Shown in pieces: positions 42,050 through 51,075 of a DNA stretch of 64,000 nt. Below the pieces are notes generated by a model. That model worked only from the letters and a program-made list of their open reading frames with translations, searched no databases and was not told the DNA's origin. The stretch spans positions 1 through 64,000 of the forward strand of contig JASGFY010000004.1 in NCBI GenBank assembly GCA_047605265.1. The letters run 5' to 3'. Within the stretch, counting starts at the first letter, position 1, and each line of letters begins with the position of its first letter. This stretch comes from Solimonas sp047605265. Lineage in GTDB: Bacteria; Pseudomonadota; Gammaproteobacteria; Nevskiales; Nevskiaceae. The translations under genes were made by a program, and so were the position numbers.

Positions 42050-42713
42050 AGCCAAGGCGCGCATCGCCGTCCTGATCTCGGGCGAGGGCCGCAATCTGCA
42101 GGCGATCATCGACGCCTGCGCTGACGGCCGCATCGACGGCGGGATCGTCGTCGTGCTCAGCAACCGGCCCGATGCCGGTGGCATCGCCCGCGCGCGGCGC
42201 GCCGGCATTCCCGTCGAAGTGCTGTCGCACCGCGACCACGCGAGCCGCGAGGACTTCGACGCGGCGATGGTCGCCCGCCTCGCGGCATACCGTCCCGACA
42301 TCGTCGTGCTCGCCGGTTTCATGCGCATCCTGACGCCGGTCTTCATCGGCGCTTTCGCGGGCCGCATGCTCAACATCCACCCCTCGCTGCTGCCGCGCCA
42401 TCCCGGCCTGCGCACGCACGCGGCGGCGCTTGCGGCCGGCGACGCCGCGCACGGCGCGACGGTGCATTTCGTCACCGAAGAACTCGATGGCGGCGCCGCG
42501 ATCATTCAGGGGCAATTCATGATTCGGCCGGACGATACAGCGCAAACGCTGGCCGCGCGCACGATGTCCGAAATCGAACTGAAGATCTATCCGCAGGCGG
42601 TGGCGTGGATGGCGCGCGGCGAGCTGGCACTCGGTCCCGGCGTCGTCGTCCTGCAGGGCCGGACGCTGACCCTGCCCGTAGGTCTGGAAGCGCTCGAGGA
42701 GGGTTTTCGATGA
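42042..42713 (+). CDS. purN: Phosphoribosylglycinamide formyltransferase
   Basis: 223 aa. RIAVLISGEGRNLQAIIDAC binds GAR; GFMRILTPVFIGAFAGRMLN and IHPSLLPRHPGLRTHAAAL carry the catalytic Asn-His; HFVTEELDGGAAIIQGQ holds the catalytic Asp. It transfers formyl from 10-formyl-THF to GAR. The start is TTG 42042 with AGGA upstream inside the purM end; no ATG lies before the core. Confidence 0.94.
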   Translation: MPEAKARIAVLISGEGRNLQAIIDACADGRIDGGIVVVLSNRPDAGGIARARRAGIPVEVLSHRDHASREDFDAAMVARLAAYRPDIVVLAGFMRILTPVFIGAFAGRMLNIHPSLLPRHPGLRTHAAALAAGDAAHGATVHFVTEELDGGAAIIQGQFMIRPDDTAQTLAARTMSEIELKIYPQAVAWMARGELALGPGVVVLQGRTLTLPVGLEALEEGFR

Positions 42714-43492
42714 AGATGCCAAGGCCGGCGCCCGTCCGGACCCGCGGTCCGGCTGTTTTCGGGGCGCTTCTGCTTGCGGCGATGGTCTGTGCGCCCGCGT
42801 TCGCTGCCGGCGAGGTCGGCGCGCGCGCGGCGGCGGCGCTGCCCGAGGGATTCTGGGCGGCCCGCGCCGACCGCTACAGCGTCGAATGGGGCAGCGTCTC
42901 GCTCGGCGACGGCACGATCGCGTTGACGCCCGCCGGCGACGGCTGCTTCGATTACCGGTCGAGCACCAGTCCGGTCGCCGTCGTGCGCTGGACCTACGGC
43001 TCGCCGAGCGAAGCCAGCCGCTTCTGCGTGCAGGACGGCCTCGTGCGACCGCAGCACTTCCAGTACAGCAACGACAAGCGCAGCGGCGACGATTTCTCGA
43101 TCGACTTCGATGCCCGGATGCAGCGCGCGAAACTGATCAAGGGCGGCGTGGTCGCCGAGATCAAGGCGCCGGACCCGAGCTACGATCGCTTCTCGATCCG
43201 CGAAGCCGTGCGCCTGTGGGTGGCGCAGAATGCCGGCCAGATCGGTGCCGAGAAGGATTTCGACTTCATCGACGAGGACAAGCTGCGCACGTACCGCTTC
43301 CGCATCGAGGCGCACGAGACCGTGCAGGTGCCGGCCGGCAAGTTCGATGCCTTGCGCGTCGTGCGCATCGACAACCCGAAGAAGTCCTACCGCTACTGGC
43401 TGGCGCCGTCGCGCGATTACGTGCCGGTGAAGATCGAGCACATCAACAAGGGCAAGACCGAACTGCGGATGGCGCTGCTCGGCGCCGGCTGA
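42710..43492 (+). CDS. DUF3108 exported protein
   Basis: 260 aa. Signal peptide to about residue 33 (LLLAAMVCAPAFAA), then a beta-rich domain with RWTYGSPSEASRFCVQD, RIEAHETVQVPAGKFDALRV and KSYRYWLAPSRDYVPVKIEH, which fits the DUF3108 lipocalin-like family. Two Cys in the first half may form a disulfide. Function unknown; it is coupled to purN by an ATGA overlap with a strong GAGGAGGG site, as in related genomes. Confidence 0.85.
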   Translation: MKMPRPAPVRTRGPAVFGALLLAAMVCAPAFAAGEVGARAAAALPEGFWAARADRYSVEWGSVSLGDGTIALTPAGDGCFDYRSSTSPVAVVRWTYGSPSEASRFCVQDGLVRPQHFQYSNDKRSGDDFSIDFDARMQRAKLIKGGVVAEIKAPDPSYDRFSIREAVRLWVAQNAGQIGAEKDFDFIDEDKLRTYRFRIEAHETVQVPAGKFDALRVVRIDNPKKSYRYWLAPSRDYVPVKIEHINKGKTELRMALLGAG

Positions 43493-43499
43493 GCCGGGT

Positions 43500-43738
43500 C
43501 TTCAGTCTGCATCCGCAGCGCCGCATGCAGCGGCTGGCGGCCGGGTACGCCTTTGAGTTTCCGCGTGACGGCGTCGCGGAAAGCGATTCCGGCGCCGATC
43601 ACCATATCCCCCGTGCACGCCGAGCCATCGAAGCTGGCGGAGAAGCCGTCGACCGAGATATCGATCCCGCCGCCGCGATGTCGGTGAACAGCGCGGTCGC
43701 CAGCACGCGGTGCCGACCGCAGCAAGGATCGTGTTCAC
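43500..43738 (-). pseudogene. Decayed small exported protein, two frameshifts
   Basis: From GTG 43738 one frame gives VNTILAAVGTA, a second VLATALFTDIAAAGSIS (completing a signal peptide) and a third GGIDISVDGFSASFDGSACT, then GDMVIGAGIAFRDAVTRKLKG. Joined, they read like a small secreted beta-rich protein. No family recognised. The joins are my reading and could be coincidence. Confidence 0.35.
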
Positions 43739-43812
43739 TATCGAATCTGTCTCCTCGTGCGAACACGATGAAAGACGCCATCGCGCCGCCGGGCTAGGAC
43801 TTCAGCGCTCGC

Positions 43813-44001
43813 ATGGCGATCGTCACCGGCGGCGGCATCGGCGCGGCGACGGGGGCTCTCCGACTGGTCGGTCAGGATCCCGGCTACGAGGAGGCGCGGC
43901 GCTGGGCCGGGCACGCGCTCGGCGACGGCCGTGATGCGTACTCGTTCTCCAAGGAGGCGATCATCGTCTGTCGCCTCAGAACGAACGAAAGACCGAGCTA
44001 A
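43813..44001 (+). pseudogene. SDR dehydrogenase remnant with internal deletion
   Basis: A 62-codon frame that starts MAIVTGGGIGAATGAL (Rossmann Gly motif) and jumps to EARRWAGHALGDGRDAYSFS KEAIIV (active-site Tyr-x3-Lys). About 100 residues normally separate these in short-chain dehydrogenases, so the middle is deleted and the C-terminus cut by a stop. It overlaps the stop of the convergent Nudix gene. Confidence 0.55.
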
Positions 44002-45350
44002 GCCGCCGCGCCGTCGAGCACGCCTTCGGCGCGCAGCTTGTCGAGATGGCTTTCGATATTCATGCGCGCCAGGCCGAGCAGGCGCGGGTCGACGTCGGCG
44101 TAGATCACGCGGAGCATCGATTCGAGATCGCGGCCCTCGCGCCACAGGCTCAGCACCTGCTGCTCGCGCAGGCGGCGGTGCTTCAGCGTTTCCTCGAGCC
44201 GGTAGACGGTGCCGAGCGCCGTGCCGTGCGAGGGCACGATGGCGCGCGGATTGATTTCGATCAGCCGTTCGAGCGTCGCGAAATACTTGCGCATGTCGCC
44301 CTCGGGCTTGGCGATGACCACGGTGCCGATGCCCTGGATCAGGTCGCCGACGATGCACCAGGCGCGGTTGTCCGGCATCAGCGCGAGATGGCCTTCGTCG
44401 TGGCCCGGCACTTCGAGCACCTGCACCGGGCGGTTCCGCCAGCGGCACAGCACGTCGCCTTCGCGATAATGATGGACGACGAGGCCGTGGAAGTAGTCCC
44501 GGCCCTTCTTCTCGTGCAGGCGCTGCTGCGTGTCAGCCGACATGCCGATCGGCACGCCGAAGCGGCGCGCGAGGTCCGGCGCGCGCTCGTGATGATCCGG
44601 ATGGTGATGTGTCAGGAATACTTCGTGGATGCCCAAGCGCTCGACGAGCCGGCACAGCTTGTCCAGTTCTCCGTCGTCGGCCGGCGACGGGTCGACGAGC
44701 ACGCGGTGCGACTGCGAGTCGCCGAGCAGGAAGCAGTTGGTGTTTTCGGCCGGCGGCAGCGTGTGCGAGCGCACGAGGATGTTGCGCACGCCGTGGATCG
44801 GTTCGATCAGCGGCAGCTCGAAGTCGATGCGCGTGCGGAAATCGAAGCCGGGAATCTCGCTGGCGGCGATGTCCGCGGCCAGCGCCTCGACGACGGCGCG
44901 CGTCGGCGGCGCCATCAGCGCTTCGCCGCTCCGGTAGCGCGCGAGCCATTCGGCCGGCTGCGCCCAGTCGGCGCGGCCGATCTCGTTGAGGTCCACCGTG
45001 ATCTGCGGCTTGTGCGGCAGGGCGACCAGAAAGAAATGCGTGTTGAAACGCACCGCCATGTTCGGCGGCGTCAGGGCGGCGCCGAGCGCGCGCAGCGTGA
45101 TCGTCTCGTACTGCGCAAGGTCAACACCCAGTTCCTCCTGCAGTTCGCGCATCAGGCCGCGCAGCAGGCGCGGTTCGTGGCCGTCGCAGAAGGCCGGCAG
45201 CGCCGCGCCGTCGCTATCGGCGGCGTCGATCTTGCCGCCGGGAAAGGCGTGGTAGCCGGGGAAGGCCTTGAGGAACGGCTGGCGGTACACCATCAACAGT
45301 TCATCGCCGCAGGTCAGGGCGATGGTGACGGCGTCGACGATCTTGCTCAT
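43998..45350 (-). CDS. Nudix hydrolase - metallo-beta-lactamase fusion protein
   Basis: 450 aa, two enzymes in one chain. Residues about 1-165 form a Nudix domain (AFPGGKIDAADSDG, then LLRGLMRELQEELGV; the Nudix box is split by an insert). Residues about 195-400 form a metallo-beta-lactamase domain with VFLTHHHPDHHERAPDL, VPGHDEGHLAL, IVGDLIQGIGT and IVPSHG, then a winged-helix tail of the LACTB2 type. This fusion is known from proteobacteria; its substrates (a CoA-like ester, or nucleotide) are unproven. Confidence 0.85.
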   Translation of the reverse strand: MSKIVDAVTIALTCGDELLMVYRQPFLKAFPGYHAFPGGKIDAADSDGAALPAFCDGHEPRLLRGLMRELQEELGVDLAQYETITLRALGAALTPPNMAVRFNTHFFLVALPHKPQITVDLNEIGRADWAQPAEWLARYRSGEALMAPPTRAVVEALAADIAASEIPGFDFRTRIDFELPLIEPIHGVRNILVRSHTLPPAENTNCFLLGDSQSHRVLVDPSPADDGELDKLCRLVERLGIHEVFLTHHHPDHHERAPDLARRFGVPIGMSADTQQRLHEKKGRDYFHGLVVHHYREGDVLCRWRNRPVQVLEVPGHDEGHLALMPDNRAWCIVGDLIQGIGTVVIAKPEGDMRKYFATLERLIEINPRAIVPSHGTALGTVYRLEETLKHRRLREQQVLSLWREGRDLESMLRVIYADVDPRLLGLARMNIESHLDKLRAEGVLDGAAA

Positions 45351-45443
45351 GGCGGTTCGGGCGACAAGGAGCGTGCATTATCGCGCCGGTGGCCGGCACG
45401 GCAATATCGTCTGTCCTGGCGAAATCTTCAGGCGGAGTGGTCC

Positions 45444-47255
45444 ATGAGCGAGCGCAGTCCGGATGAGGTGCTGGCCGACGCCGAGCGGCAGTTGCAGCAG
45501 GCGGTGGCGTCGCCGTCGCGGCGGCGTCTCGGCGTCTTGCGCCAGCTCGGGCCGTTCATCGCGCCGTATCGCGGCCGCATGGGCGTCGCTTTCCTGCTGC
45601 TGCTGGTCGGCTCCGGCGCGTTTCTCGGCGTGCCGCTGGCGTTCCGCGGCCTGATCGATCACGGCTTCGGCGGCGGCGGTGGCGCGATCGGCCCGCGCTT
45701 CCTCGGCCTGCTCGGCCTCGCGCTGGTCTGGGGCGCGGCGTCGGCCGGCCGCTTCTACCAGGTCAGCTGGATCGGCGAGCGCATCACCGCCGATCTGCGC
45801 AGCGCGGTCTACCGCCGCATGCTCGCGCAGTCGCCGCAATACTTCGAGACGACGCAGACCGGCGAGGTGCTGTCGCGCCTGACCGGCGACACGACGCTGG
45901 TGCAAACCGTCGTCGGCTCGTCGCTGTCGATGGGCCTGCGCAGCTTCTTCCAGTTCGCCGGCGGCCTGATCATGATGCTGGTCGTCAGCCCGGCGCTGTT
46001 CGCGGTGACGCTGGCGCTGCTGCTGGCCGTCGTCGTGCCGCTGGTATGGGCTGGCCGGCGCCTGCGCATACTGTCGCGCGAATCGCAGGATCGCATCGCC
46101 GACAGCTCGGCGGTCGCCGGTGAGGTACTCAACGCGATGCCGACCGTGCAGTCGTACACCAACGAGCCTTTCGAGCAGGGCCGCTTCGACCGCGCCGTCG
46201 AGAACGGCTTCGCCGCCGCGATCCGCCGCACGCGCGTCCGCGCGCTCCTGACCGGCGGCATGATCGGCGGCGTGTTCGGCGCGATCGTCTTCGTGCTGTG
46301 GCTCGGCGCACAGGCCGTCGTCGCCGGCAAGATGAGCAGCGGCGAACTGGCCTCGTTTGTGATGTACGCGGGCATCACCGCCGGCGGCGTCGGCGTGCTT
46401 GCCGAGGTCTGGGGCGACGCGATGCGCGCGGCCGGCGCGACCGAGCGCCTGATGGAGCTGCTGCGCGCCGAACCGGCGATCGCCGCGCCGGCCGCGCCGC
46501 GTGAGCTGCCGGCGACGCGTCGGGCGCGCGTGCGCTTCGAGCACGTCGGCTTCCGCTATCCGGCGCGCCCGCGGACGCCGGCGCTCGACGGCTTCGATCT
46601 CGACATCCGCGAAGGCGAGACGGTCGCGCTGGTCGGTCCCAGCGGCGCCGGCAAGACCACGGCGTTCCAGCTGCTGCAACGCTTCTACGATGTCGATGCC
46701 GGCCGCATCCTGTTCAACGGCGTCGACATCCGCGAACTCGACCCGCGCGTCCTGCGCGCGCAGATCGGCCTCGTGCCGCAGGAGCCGGTGGTGTTCTCGG
46801 CCGACGCGTTCGAGAACATCCGTTACGGCCGGCCCGGCGCGAGCGACGAGGACGTGATGGTCGCCGCGCGCACCGCGCACGCCGACGAGTTCATCGCGCG
46901 CCTGCCGGACGGCTACAGGACCTTCTTCGGCGAACGCGGCGTGCGCCTGTCGGGCGGACAGCGCCAGCGCATCGCCATCGCTCGCGCCATTCTCAAGAAC
47001 CCGCCGCTGCTGCTGCTCGACGAAGCGACCAGCGCGCTCGACGCCGAGAGCGAGGCGCTGGTGCAGCGCGGTCTGCAGGCGGCGATGGAGGGCCGCACGA
47101 CGCTGATCATCGCGCATCGCCTGGCGACCGTGCAGCGCGCCGACCGCCTCGTCGTGCTCGAGCACGGCCGCATCGTCGAGACCGGTCCGGCCGCCGAGCT
47201 GGCGAAGAGCGGCGGGCTGTATGCGCGGCTGGCGAGCCTGCAGTTGGTGGCGTAA
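45444..47255 (+). CDS. ABC exporter, MsbA-related permease/ATPase
   Basis: 603 aa half-transporter. An extra N-terminal cytoplasmic stretch of about 40 residues, six membrane segments, then Walker A GPSGAGKTTAFQLL near residue 398, signature LSGGQRQRIAIARA, Walker B LLLLDEATSALDAES and IAHRLATVQ. It belongs to the MsbA-like exporters of unknown cargo common in proteobacteria and is distinct from the real msbA at 14.1 kb. Start 45444 has GGAG upstream. It stands alone. Confidence 0.88.
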   Translation: MSERSPDEVLADAERQLQQAVASPSRRRLGVLRQLGPFIAPYRGRMGVAFLLLLVGSGAFLGVPLAFRGLIDHGFGGGGGAIGPRFLGLLGLALVWGAASAGRFYQVSWIGERITADLRSAVYRRMLAQSPQYFETTQTGEVLSRLTGDTTLVQTVVGSSLSMGLRSFFQFAGGLIMMLVVSPALFAVTLALLLAVVVPLVWAGRRLRILSRESQDRIADSSAVAGEVLNAMPTVQSYTNEPFEQGRFDRAVENGFAAAIRRTRVRALLTGGMIGGVFGAIVFVLWLGAQAVVAGKMSSGELASFVMYAGITAGGVGVLAEVWGDAMRAAGATERLMELLRAEPAIAAPAAPRELPATRRARVRFEHVGFRYPARPRTPALDGFDLDIREGETVALVGPSGAGKTTAFQLLQRFYDVDAGRILFNGVDIRELDPRVLRAQIGLVPQEPVVFSADAFENIRYGRPGASDEDVMVAARTAHADEFIARLPDGYRTFFGERGVRLSGGQRQRIAIARAILKNPPLLLLDEATSALDAESEALVQRGLQAAMEGRTTLIIAHRLATVQRADRLVVLEHGRIVETGPAAELAKSGGLYARLASLQLVA

Positions 47256-47270
47256 AAGGCAGAAGCATTC

Positions 47271-47356
47271 AACCACTGATTTGACGGATGCCGCGGAGTG
47301 AAATGCGGACCGCTCCGTTTTTGCCGTTCATCGATGAAATCTGTGTAATCTGTGAT
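47271..47356. repeat. Intergenic repeat, CRCAGATT family, copy 2
   Basis: Begins AACCACTGATTTGACGGA, close to the left arm of the repeat at 22166, and ends with an inverted arm AATCTGTGTAATCTGTGATC. It lies between the ABC exporter and transaldolase. A CGGAG/CTCCG stem followed by TTTTT (47294-47322) inside it may act as a terminator for the ABC gene. Confidence 0.5.
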
Positions 47357-47397
47357 CGATCTGGTTTTCTTCTTCCGTACACACAGCCAACAGGACC

Positions 47398-48525
47398 ATG
47401 AACCGCCTCCAGGCCGTCCACGCGCTGGGCCAGTCGCTCTGGCTCGACTACATCCGCCGCGATCTGCTGACCGGCGGCGGCCTGCGCCGTCTGATCGAGG
47501 ACGATGCGATCACCGGCCTGACGTCGAATCCGGCGATCTTCGAGAAGGCGATCGGCGGCAGCGCCGAATACGACGAAGCGCTGCAGGCGCAGGTCCGCGC
47601 GGGCGTGTGCGAGCCGCACGAGCTGTTCGAGAAGATCGCGATCGAGGACATCCGCCTCGCCGCCGACGAGTTCCGCAAGGTCTACGACCGCACGCGTGCC
47701 GCCGACGGTTACGTGAGCCTCGAAGTGTCGCCGCGCCTCGCGCACGATGCCGACGGCACGATCGCGCAGGCGCGCCGCCTGTGGCAGGCGGTCGGCCGCG
47801 ACAATCTGATGATCAAGGTGCCGGGCACGCCGGCCGGCTGCGAGGCGATTCGCACGCTGATCGGCGAGGGCATCAACGTCAACGTGACGCTGCTGTTCTC
47901 GCGCGAGGCGTACCGCGCGGTCGCCGAGGCCTACATCGACGGCGTCGAGCGGTGGACGCAGCGCGGCGGCGAAGGCAATCGCGTCGCCAGCGTCGCCAGC
48001 TTTTTCGTCAGCCGCATCGACGCCGCGCTCGACGCCGAGATCGAGCGGCGCGTTACCGCCGGCGATGCCGAAGCTGTGCGCCTGCAGGCGCTGGCGGGGC
48101 GGATCGCGATCGCCAATGCGCGGCTCGCGTATCAGGACTACAAGGCGCTGTACGCGACGCCGCGCTGGCAGAAGCTGGCGCAGCAGCACCGCGCGCGGCC
48201 GCAGAGATTGCTCTGGGCGAGCACCGGCGCCAAGAATCCGCGCTATCGCGACACGCTCTACGTCGAGGAGCTGATCGGCGTCGACACCGTCGACACCGTG
48301 CCGCCGGCGACGCTCGACGCGTTTCGCGATCACGGCGAGGCTCGCTCGCTGCTCGAGCACGCGCTGGCCGACGCGCGCAAGGTGTTCGACGAGATCGACG
48401 CCCTGCAGCTGCCGTTCGCGGCGACGGTCGCGCGCCTCGTCGTTGAAGGCGTGCAGCTGTTCGTCGATGCCGATGACAAGCTGCTCGCCGCGGTGGCGAA
48501 GAAGCGCGACGCGATTGCGGTCTGA
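47398..48525 (+). CDS. tal: Transaldolase
   Basis: 375 aa, the longer form. LGQSLWLDYIRRDLLTGGGL, GLTSNPAIFEKAI, YVSLEVSPRLAHD and NLMIKVPGTPAG (the Schiff-base Lys) are diagnostic. It transfers a dihydroxyacetone unit between sugar phosphates in the pentose phosphate pathway. It stands alone between a repeat and a 200-bp gap. Confidence 0.95.
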   Translation: MNRLQAVHALGQSLWLDYIRRDLLTGGGLRRLIEDDAITGLTSNPAIFEKAIGGSAEYDEALQAQVRAGVCEPHELFEKIAIEDIRLAADEFRKVYDRTRAADGYVSLEVSPRLAHDADGTIAQARRLWQAVGRDNLMIKVPGTPAGCEAIRTLIGEGINVNVTLLFSREAYRAVAEAYIDGVERWTQRGGEGNRVASVASFFVSRIDAALDAEIERRVTAGDAEAVRLQALAGRIAIANARLAYQDYKALYATPRWQKLAQQHRARPQRLLWASTGAKNPRYRDTLYVEELIGVDTVDTVPPATLDAFRDHGEARSLLEHALADARKVFDEIDALQLPFAATVARLVVEGVQLFVDADDKLLAAVAKKRDAIAV

Positions 48526-48724
48526 CTTTCCGGAGCCGGCGACGCGCAGGAAGAGGCGCGCCGCCCGGCGTCCATCGGCCGGACCGGACGGCGTTCATCC
48601 GAGGAGACGACCTCTCGGGGAGCGCGATATTAAGGGATTGTCCTTGCGCCGGAGTGGTGCCGGCGAAATCGGTCTGAGCACAGGACCGCAGCGCCGGCCG
48701 GACGGTCTGGCGTAAGCTGCCGCC

Positions 48725-49291
48725 ATGTCGGGCCTGCTCCGTTTTCTCGTCGTCGCGCTGTGCGTCTGCTCCTCGACCGCGTTCGCCGCGGCGGCGGTCG
48801 CGCCGGCGCCGGGCGAGGTGCCGCCGGATGAGGTCGGCCGCGACCGCGACGGCGGCGACGTGAGGCTCAGCGACTACCGCGGCCAGGTCGTCGTCATGTC
48901 GTTCTGGGCCTCGTGGTGCGGGCCGTGCATCGACGAGATGACGATGCTCGAGAAGCTACAGCGTGCCGCGACGCGCGAGCGGCTGACGGTGATCGCGGTC
49001 AACTGGAAGGAGGACCGCGATCGCTACCGCGAAATCGCCCGGCGCCTGAAGGATTTCCAGCTGATCCTCACCAGCGACCCGAAGGGACGCGTCGGCGCGC
49101 AATATGCAGTCAAGGCGATCCCGCGCCTGTTCATCATCGGCCGCGACGGCCGCGTCGCCTATTCGCATCTCGGCTACGACCCGGAAAGTTCGATGCCCCG
49201 GATCGTCGACGAAGTGAACGCGCTGCTGCAGCAGGCGTCGCCCGGCGCCGCGCAGGCCCTGCCGGACGGGACGGCGGCGGGCGCGCCGTGA
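48725..49291 (+). CDS. TlpA-like periplasmic thioredoxin
   Basis: 188 aa. A signal peptide (SGLLRFLVVALCVCSSTAFA) precedes a thioredoxin fold with the active site FWASWCGPCIDEM and cis-Pro loop VKAIPRLFII. Such proteins reduce periplasmic cysteines, for example for cytochrome c maturation, or act as general oxidoreductases. TAAGCT at 48713-48718 ends six bases before the ATG. A globin gene follows after 41 bp. Confidence 0.9.
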   Translation: MSGLLRFLVVALCVCSSTAFAAAAVAPAPGEVPPDEVGRDRDGGDVRLSDYRGQVVVMSFWASWCGPCIDEMTMLEKLQRAATRERLTVIAVNWKEDRDRYREIARRLKDFQLILTSDPKGRVGAQYAVKAIPRLFIIGRDGRVAYSHLGYDPESSMPRIVDEVNALLQQASPGAAQALPDGTAAGAP

Positions 49292-49332
49292 AACGCTGAC
49301 GGCGCCACGCAGCCACGTGCGAAAATACGCCG

Positions 49333-49722
49333 ATGACGATCAGCAGCTTCTACGAACAGCTCGGCCGCGACGAGACGGTGATCCGCCGTCTCGTCGACGC
49401 TTTCTACGACCGCATGGACCGCGATCCGGCCTACGCCGAGTTGCGCCGCCTGCATCCGCCGTCGCTGCAGGGGTCGCGCGACAAGCTGTTCTGGTTCCTC
49501 TGCGGCTGGACCGGCGGCGAGCCGCATTACATCCGCCGTTTCGGCCATCCGCGCCTGCGCGCGCGGCATCTGCCGTTCGCGATCGCCGACCGCGAGCGCG
49601 ACCAGTGGCTGGCCTGCATGAAAGAAGCGCTCGCCGAAGCCGGCATCGAACCGGCGCTGCGCCGGCAACTGTACGACGCGCTGGCGCCGGTCGCCGACTG
49701 GATGCGCAACCAGCCGGAGTGA
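49333..49722 (+). CDS. Group II truncated hemoglobin
   Basis: 129 aa. Tyr B10 in VDAFYDRM, the proximal His in RARHLPFAI and Trp G8 in RDQWLACM are all present, the residues that define the trHbO (group II) class. It binds O2 or related ligands and may protect against nitric oxide or peroxide. It lies just after the TlpA-like gene, possibly cotranscribed. A GAAAAT hexamer also ends six bases before the ATG. Confidence 0.9.
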   Translation: MTISSFYEQLGRDETVIRRLVDAFYDRMDRDPAYAELRRLHPPSLQGSRDKLFWFLCGWTGGEPHYIRRFGHPRLRARHLPFAIADRERDQWLACMKEALAEAGIEPALRRQLYDALAPVADWMRNQPE

Positions 49723-49807
49723 GGCCGTCCGGAGCGACGCTGCCCAAACGCCGGCGCAGCCTCTAGACTTGTCGGCGTCAGGGCAGGAGTCCCCGAGCCG
49801 GTCGATC

Positions 49808-50446
49808 ATGATGCGCGCGAGCCAACTCGTCGTCTGCGAACATTGCGATGCCGTGCACGAGCGCCGCGATCTCGGTCCGCGCGGCCGCGCGCTGTGCGTG
49901 CGCTGCGGCGCCGAGCTGTACCGCGGCGGCCATCGCGACCTCCATACGATGCTGGCGCTGACGCTGGCGAGCCTGATCGTGTTCGTCATCGCCAACGTCT
50001 ACCCGATCATCACGCTCGAGCTGCAGGGCGTGGCCAGCCGCAGCACGCTGTGGGGCGCGATCCGCGCGACCTGGGACACCGGCGTGGGGCCGGTCGCCGT
50101 GCTCGCCGCGCTGACCGTGTTCTTCTTTCCGCTCGCGCAGATCGTCCTGTTCGGCTACGTGCTCGCCGAGCTGCTGCGCGGTCGCGCGCCGCGCGGCTTC
50201 ATCGACATCATGCATGCGCTGCGCCTGATGCGGCCCTGGAGCATGGTCGAGGTCTTCATGCTCGGCACCCTGGTGTCGGTCGTGAAGATCGCCGGCCTCG
50301 CGTCGGTGACGCCGCAGATCGGCATCTTCGCGTTCGGCGTGCTGACGATCCTGCTGACGACGATCAATTCGTTCGATCTGCGTCTGCTGTGGGAAGCGCG
50401 CGAACATCTCGCCGCCGGCGGCGCGGCCGCCGGTGCCTCGGCATGA
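49808..50446 (+). CDS. pqiA1: PqiA-type membrane protein, first half
   Basis: 212 aa. A zinc-ribbon-like N-terminus (CEHCDAVH, then CVRCGAEL), then four hydrophobic segments including LTLASLIVFVIANVYPIITL with the PqiA hallmark NxxPI. Many PqiA proteins are about 415 aa with two such repeats; here the protein is split into two genes joined by an ATGA overlap. ATG 49808 or 49811 starts. PqiA is the inner-membrane part of the Pqi lipid-transport bridge. Confidence 0.85.
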   Translation: MMRASQLVVCEHCDAVHERRDLGPRGRALCVRCGAELYRGGHRDLHTMLALTLASLIVFVIANVYPIITLELQGVASRSTLWGAIRATWDTGVGPVAVLAALTVFFFPLAQIVLFGYVLAELLRGRAPRGFIDIMHALRLMRPWSMVEVFMLGTLVSVVKIAGLASVTPQIGIFAFGVLTILLTTINSFDLRLLWEAREHLAAGGAAAGASA

Positions 50447-51075
50447 GGATACGCACCGCGGCTGGGCTGGGCCTGCTGCCCTGCGATGCCTGTGGCCTGG
50501 TCTGTCGCGCGCTGCCGCCGGGCGCGCCCGCGCTGTGCTGCCCGCGCTGCGAGGCGCCGCTGCATCGGCGCAAGCCGGACAGCGTGCGCCGCACCTGGGC
50601 GTTCCTGATCGCGGCGATGCTGCTGTACATCCCGGCCAACGCGCTGCCGATCATGCAGACCGCGACGCTGATCTACGACGAGAACGACACCATCCTCGGC
50701 GGCGTGCGCGTGCTGTGGCGCGGCGGCTCCTGGGACCTGGCCATCATTGTCTTCGTCGCCAGCATCTGCGTGCCGCTGCTGAAGATGGTCGCGCTGGTCG
50801 TGCTGCTGGTGACGTCGCGGCGGCATTCGACCTGGCGGCAGACCGGCCGCGCGCGGCTGTACCGGCTCGTCGAGTTCGTCGGCCAATGGTCGATGCTCGA
50901 CGTCTTCGTCGTCGCGCTGCTGGTGGCGCTGGTCAATTTCCAGTCGGTCGCCGAGGTGCGCGCCGGCCCCGGCCTGATCGCCTTCGGCGCCGTCGTGGTG
51001 CTGACGATGCTGGCGTCGATGAGCTTCGACCCGCGCCTGATCTGGGACGAACCCGAACCCCCGAAATGTCCATGA
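50443..51075 (+). CDS. pqiA2: PqiA-type membrane protein, second half
   Basis: 210 aa. A second zinc-ribbon (CDACGLVC, CCPRCEAPLHRRKP), then FLIAAMLLYIPANALPIMQT with the NxLPIM hallmark and further membrane segments ending ASMSFDPRLIWDE. Together with the preceding gene it matches the two repeats of a full PqiA. ATGA overlap upstream and overlap with pqiB downstream give tight coupling. Confidence 0.88.
   Translation: MRIRTAAGLGLLPCDACGLVCRALPPGAPALCCPRCEAPLHRRKPDSVRRTWAFLIAAMLLYIPANALPIMQTATLIYDENDTILGGVRVLWRGGSWDLAIIVFVASICVPLLKMVALVVLLVTSRRHSTWRQTGRARLYRLVEFVGQWSMLDVFVVALLVALVNFQSVAEVRAGPGLIAFGAVVVLTMLASMSFDPRLIWDEPEPPKCP

Noticed and set aside
44046..47255. A 1069-codon plus-strand frame spanning the Nudix fusion and the ABC exporter.
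   Set aside because: The first 460 codons are antisense to the Nudix-lactamase gene; only the part from 45444, with its own ribosome-binding site, is the exporter.
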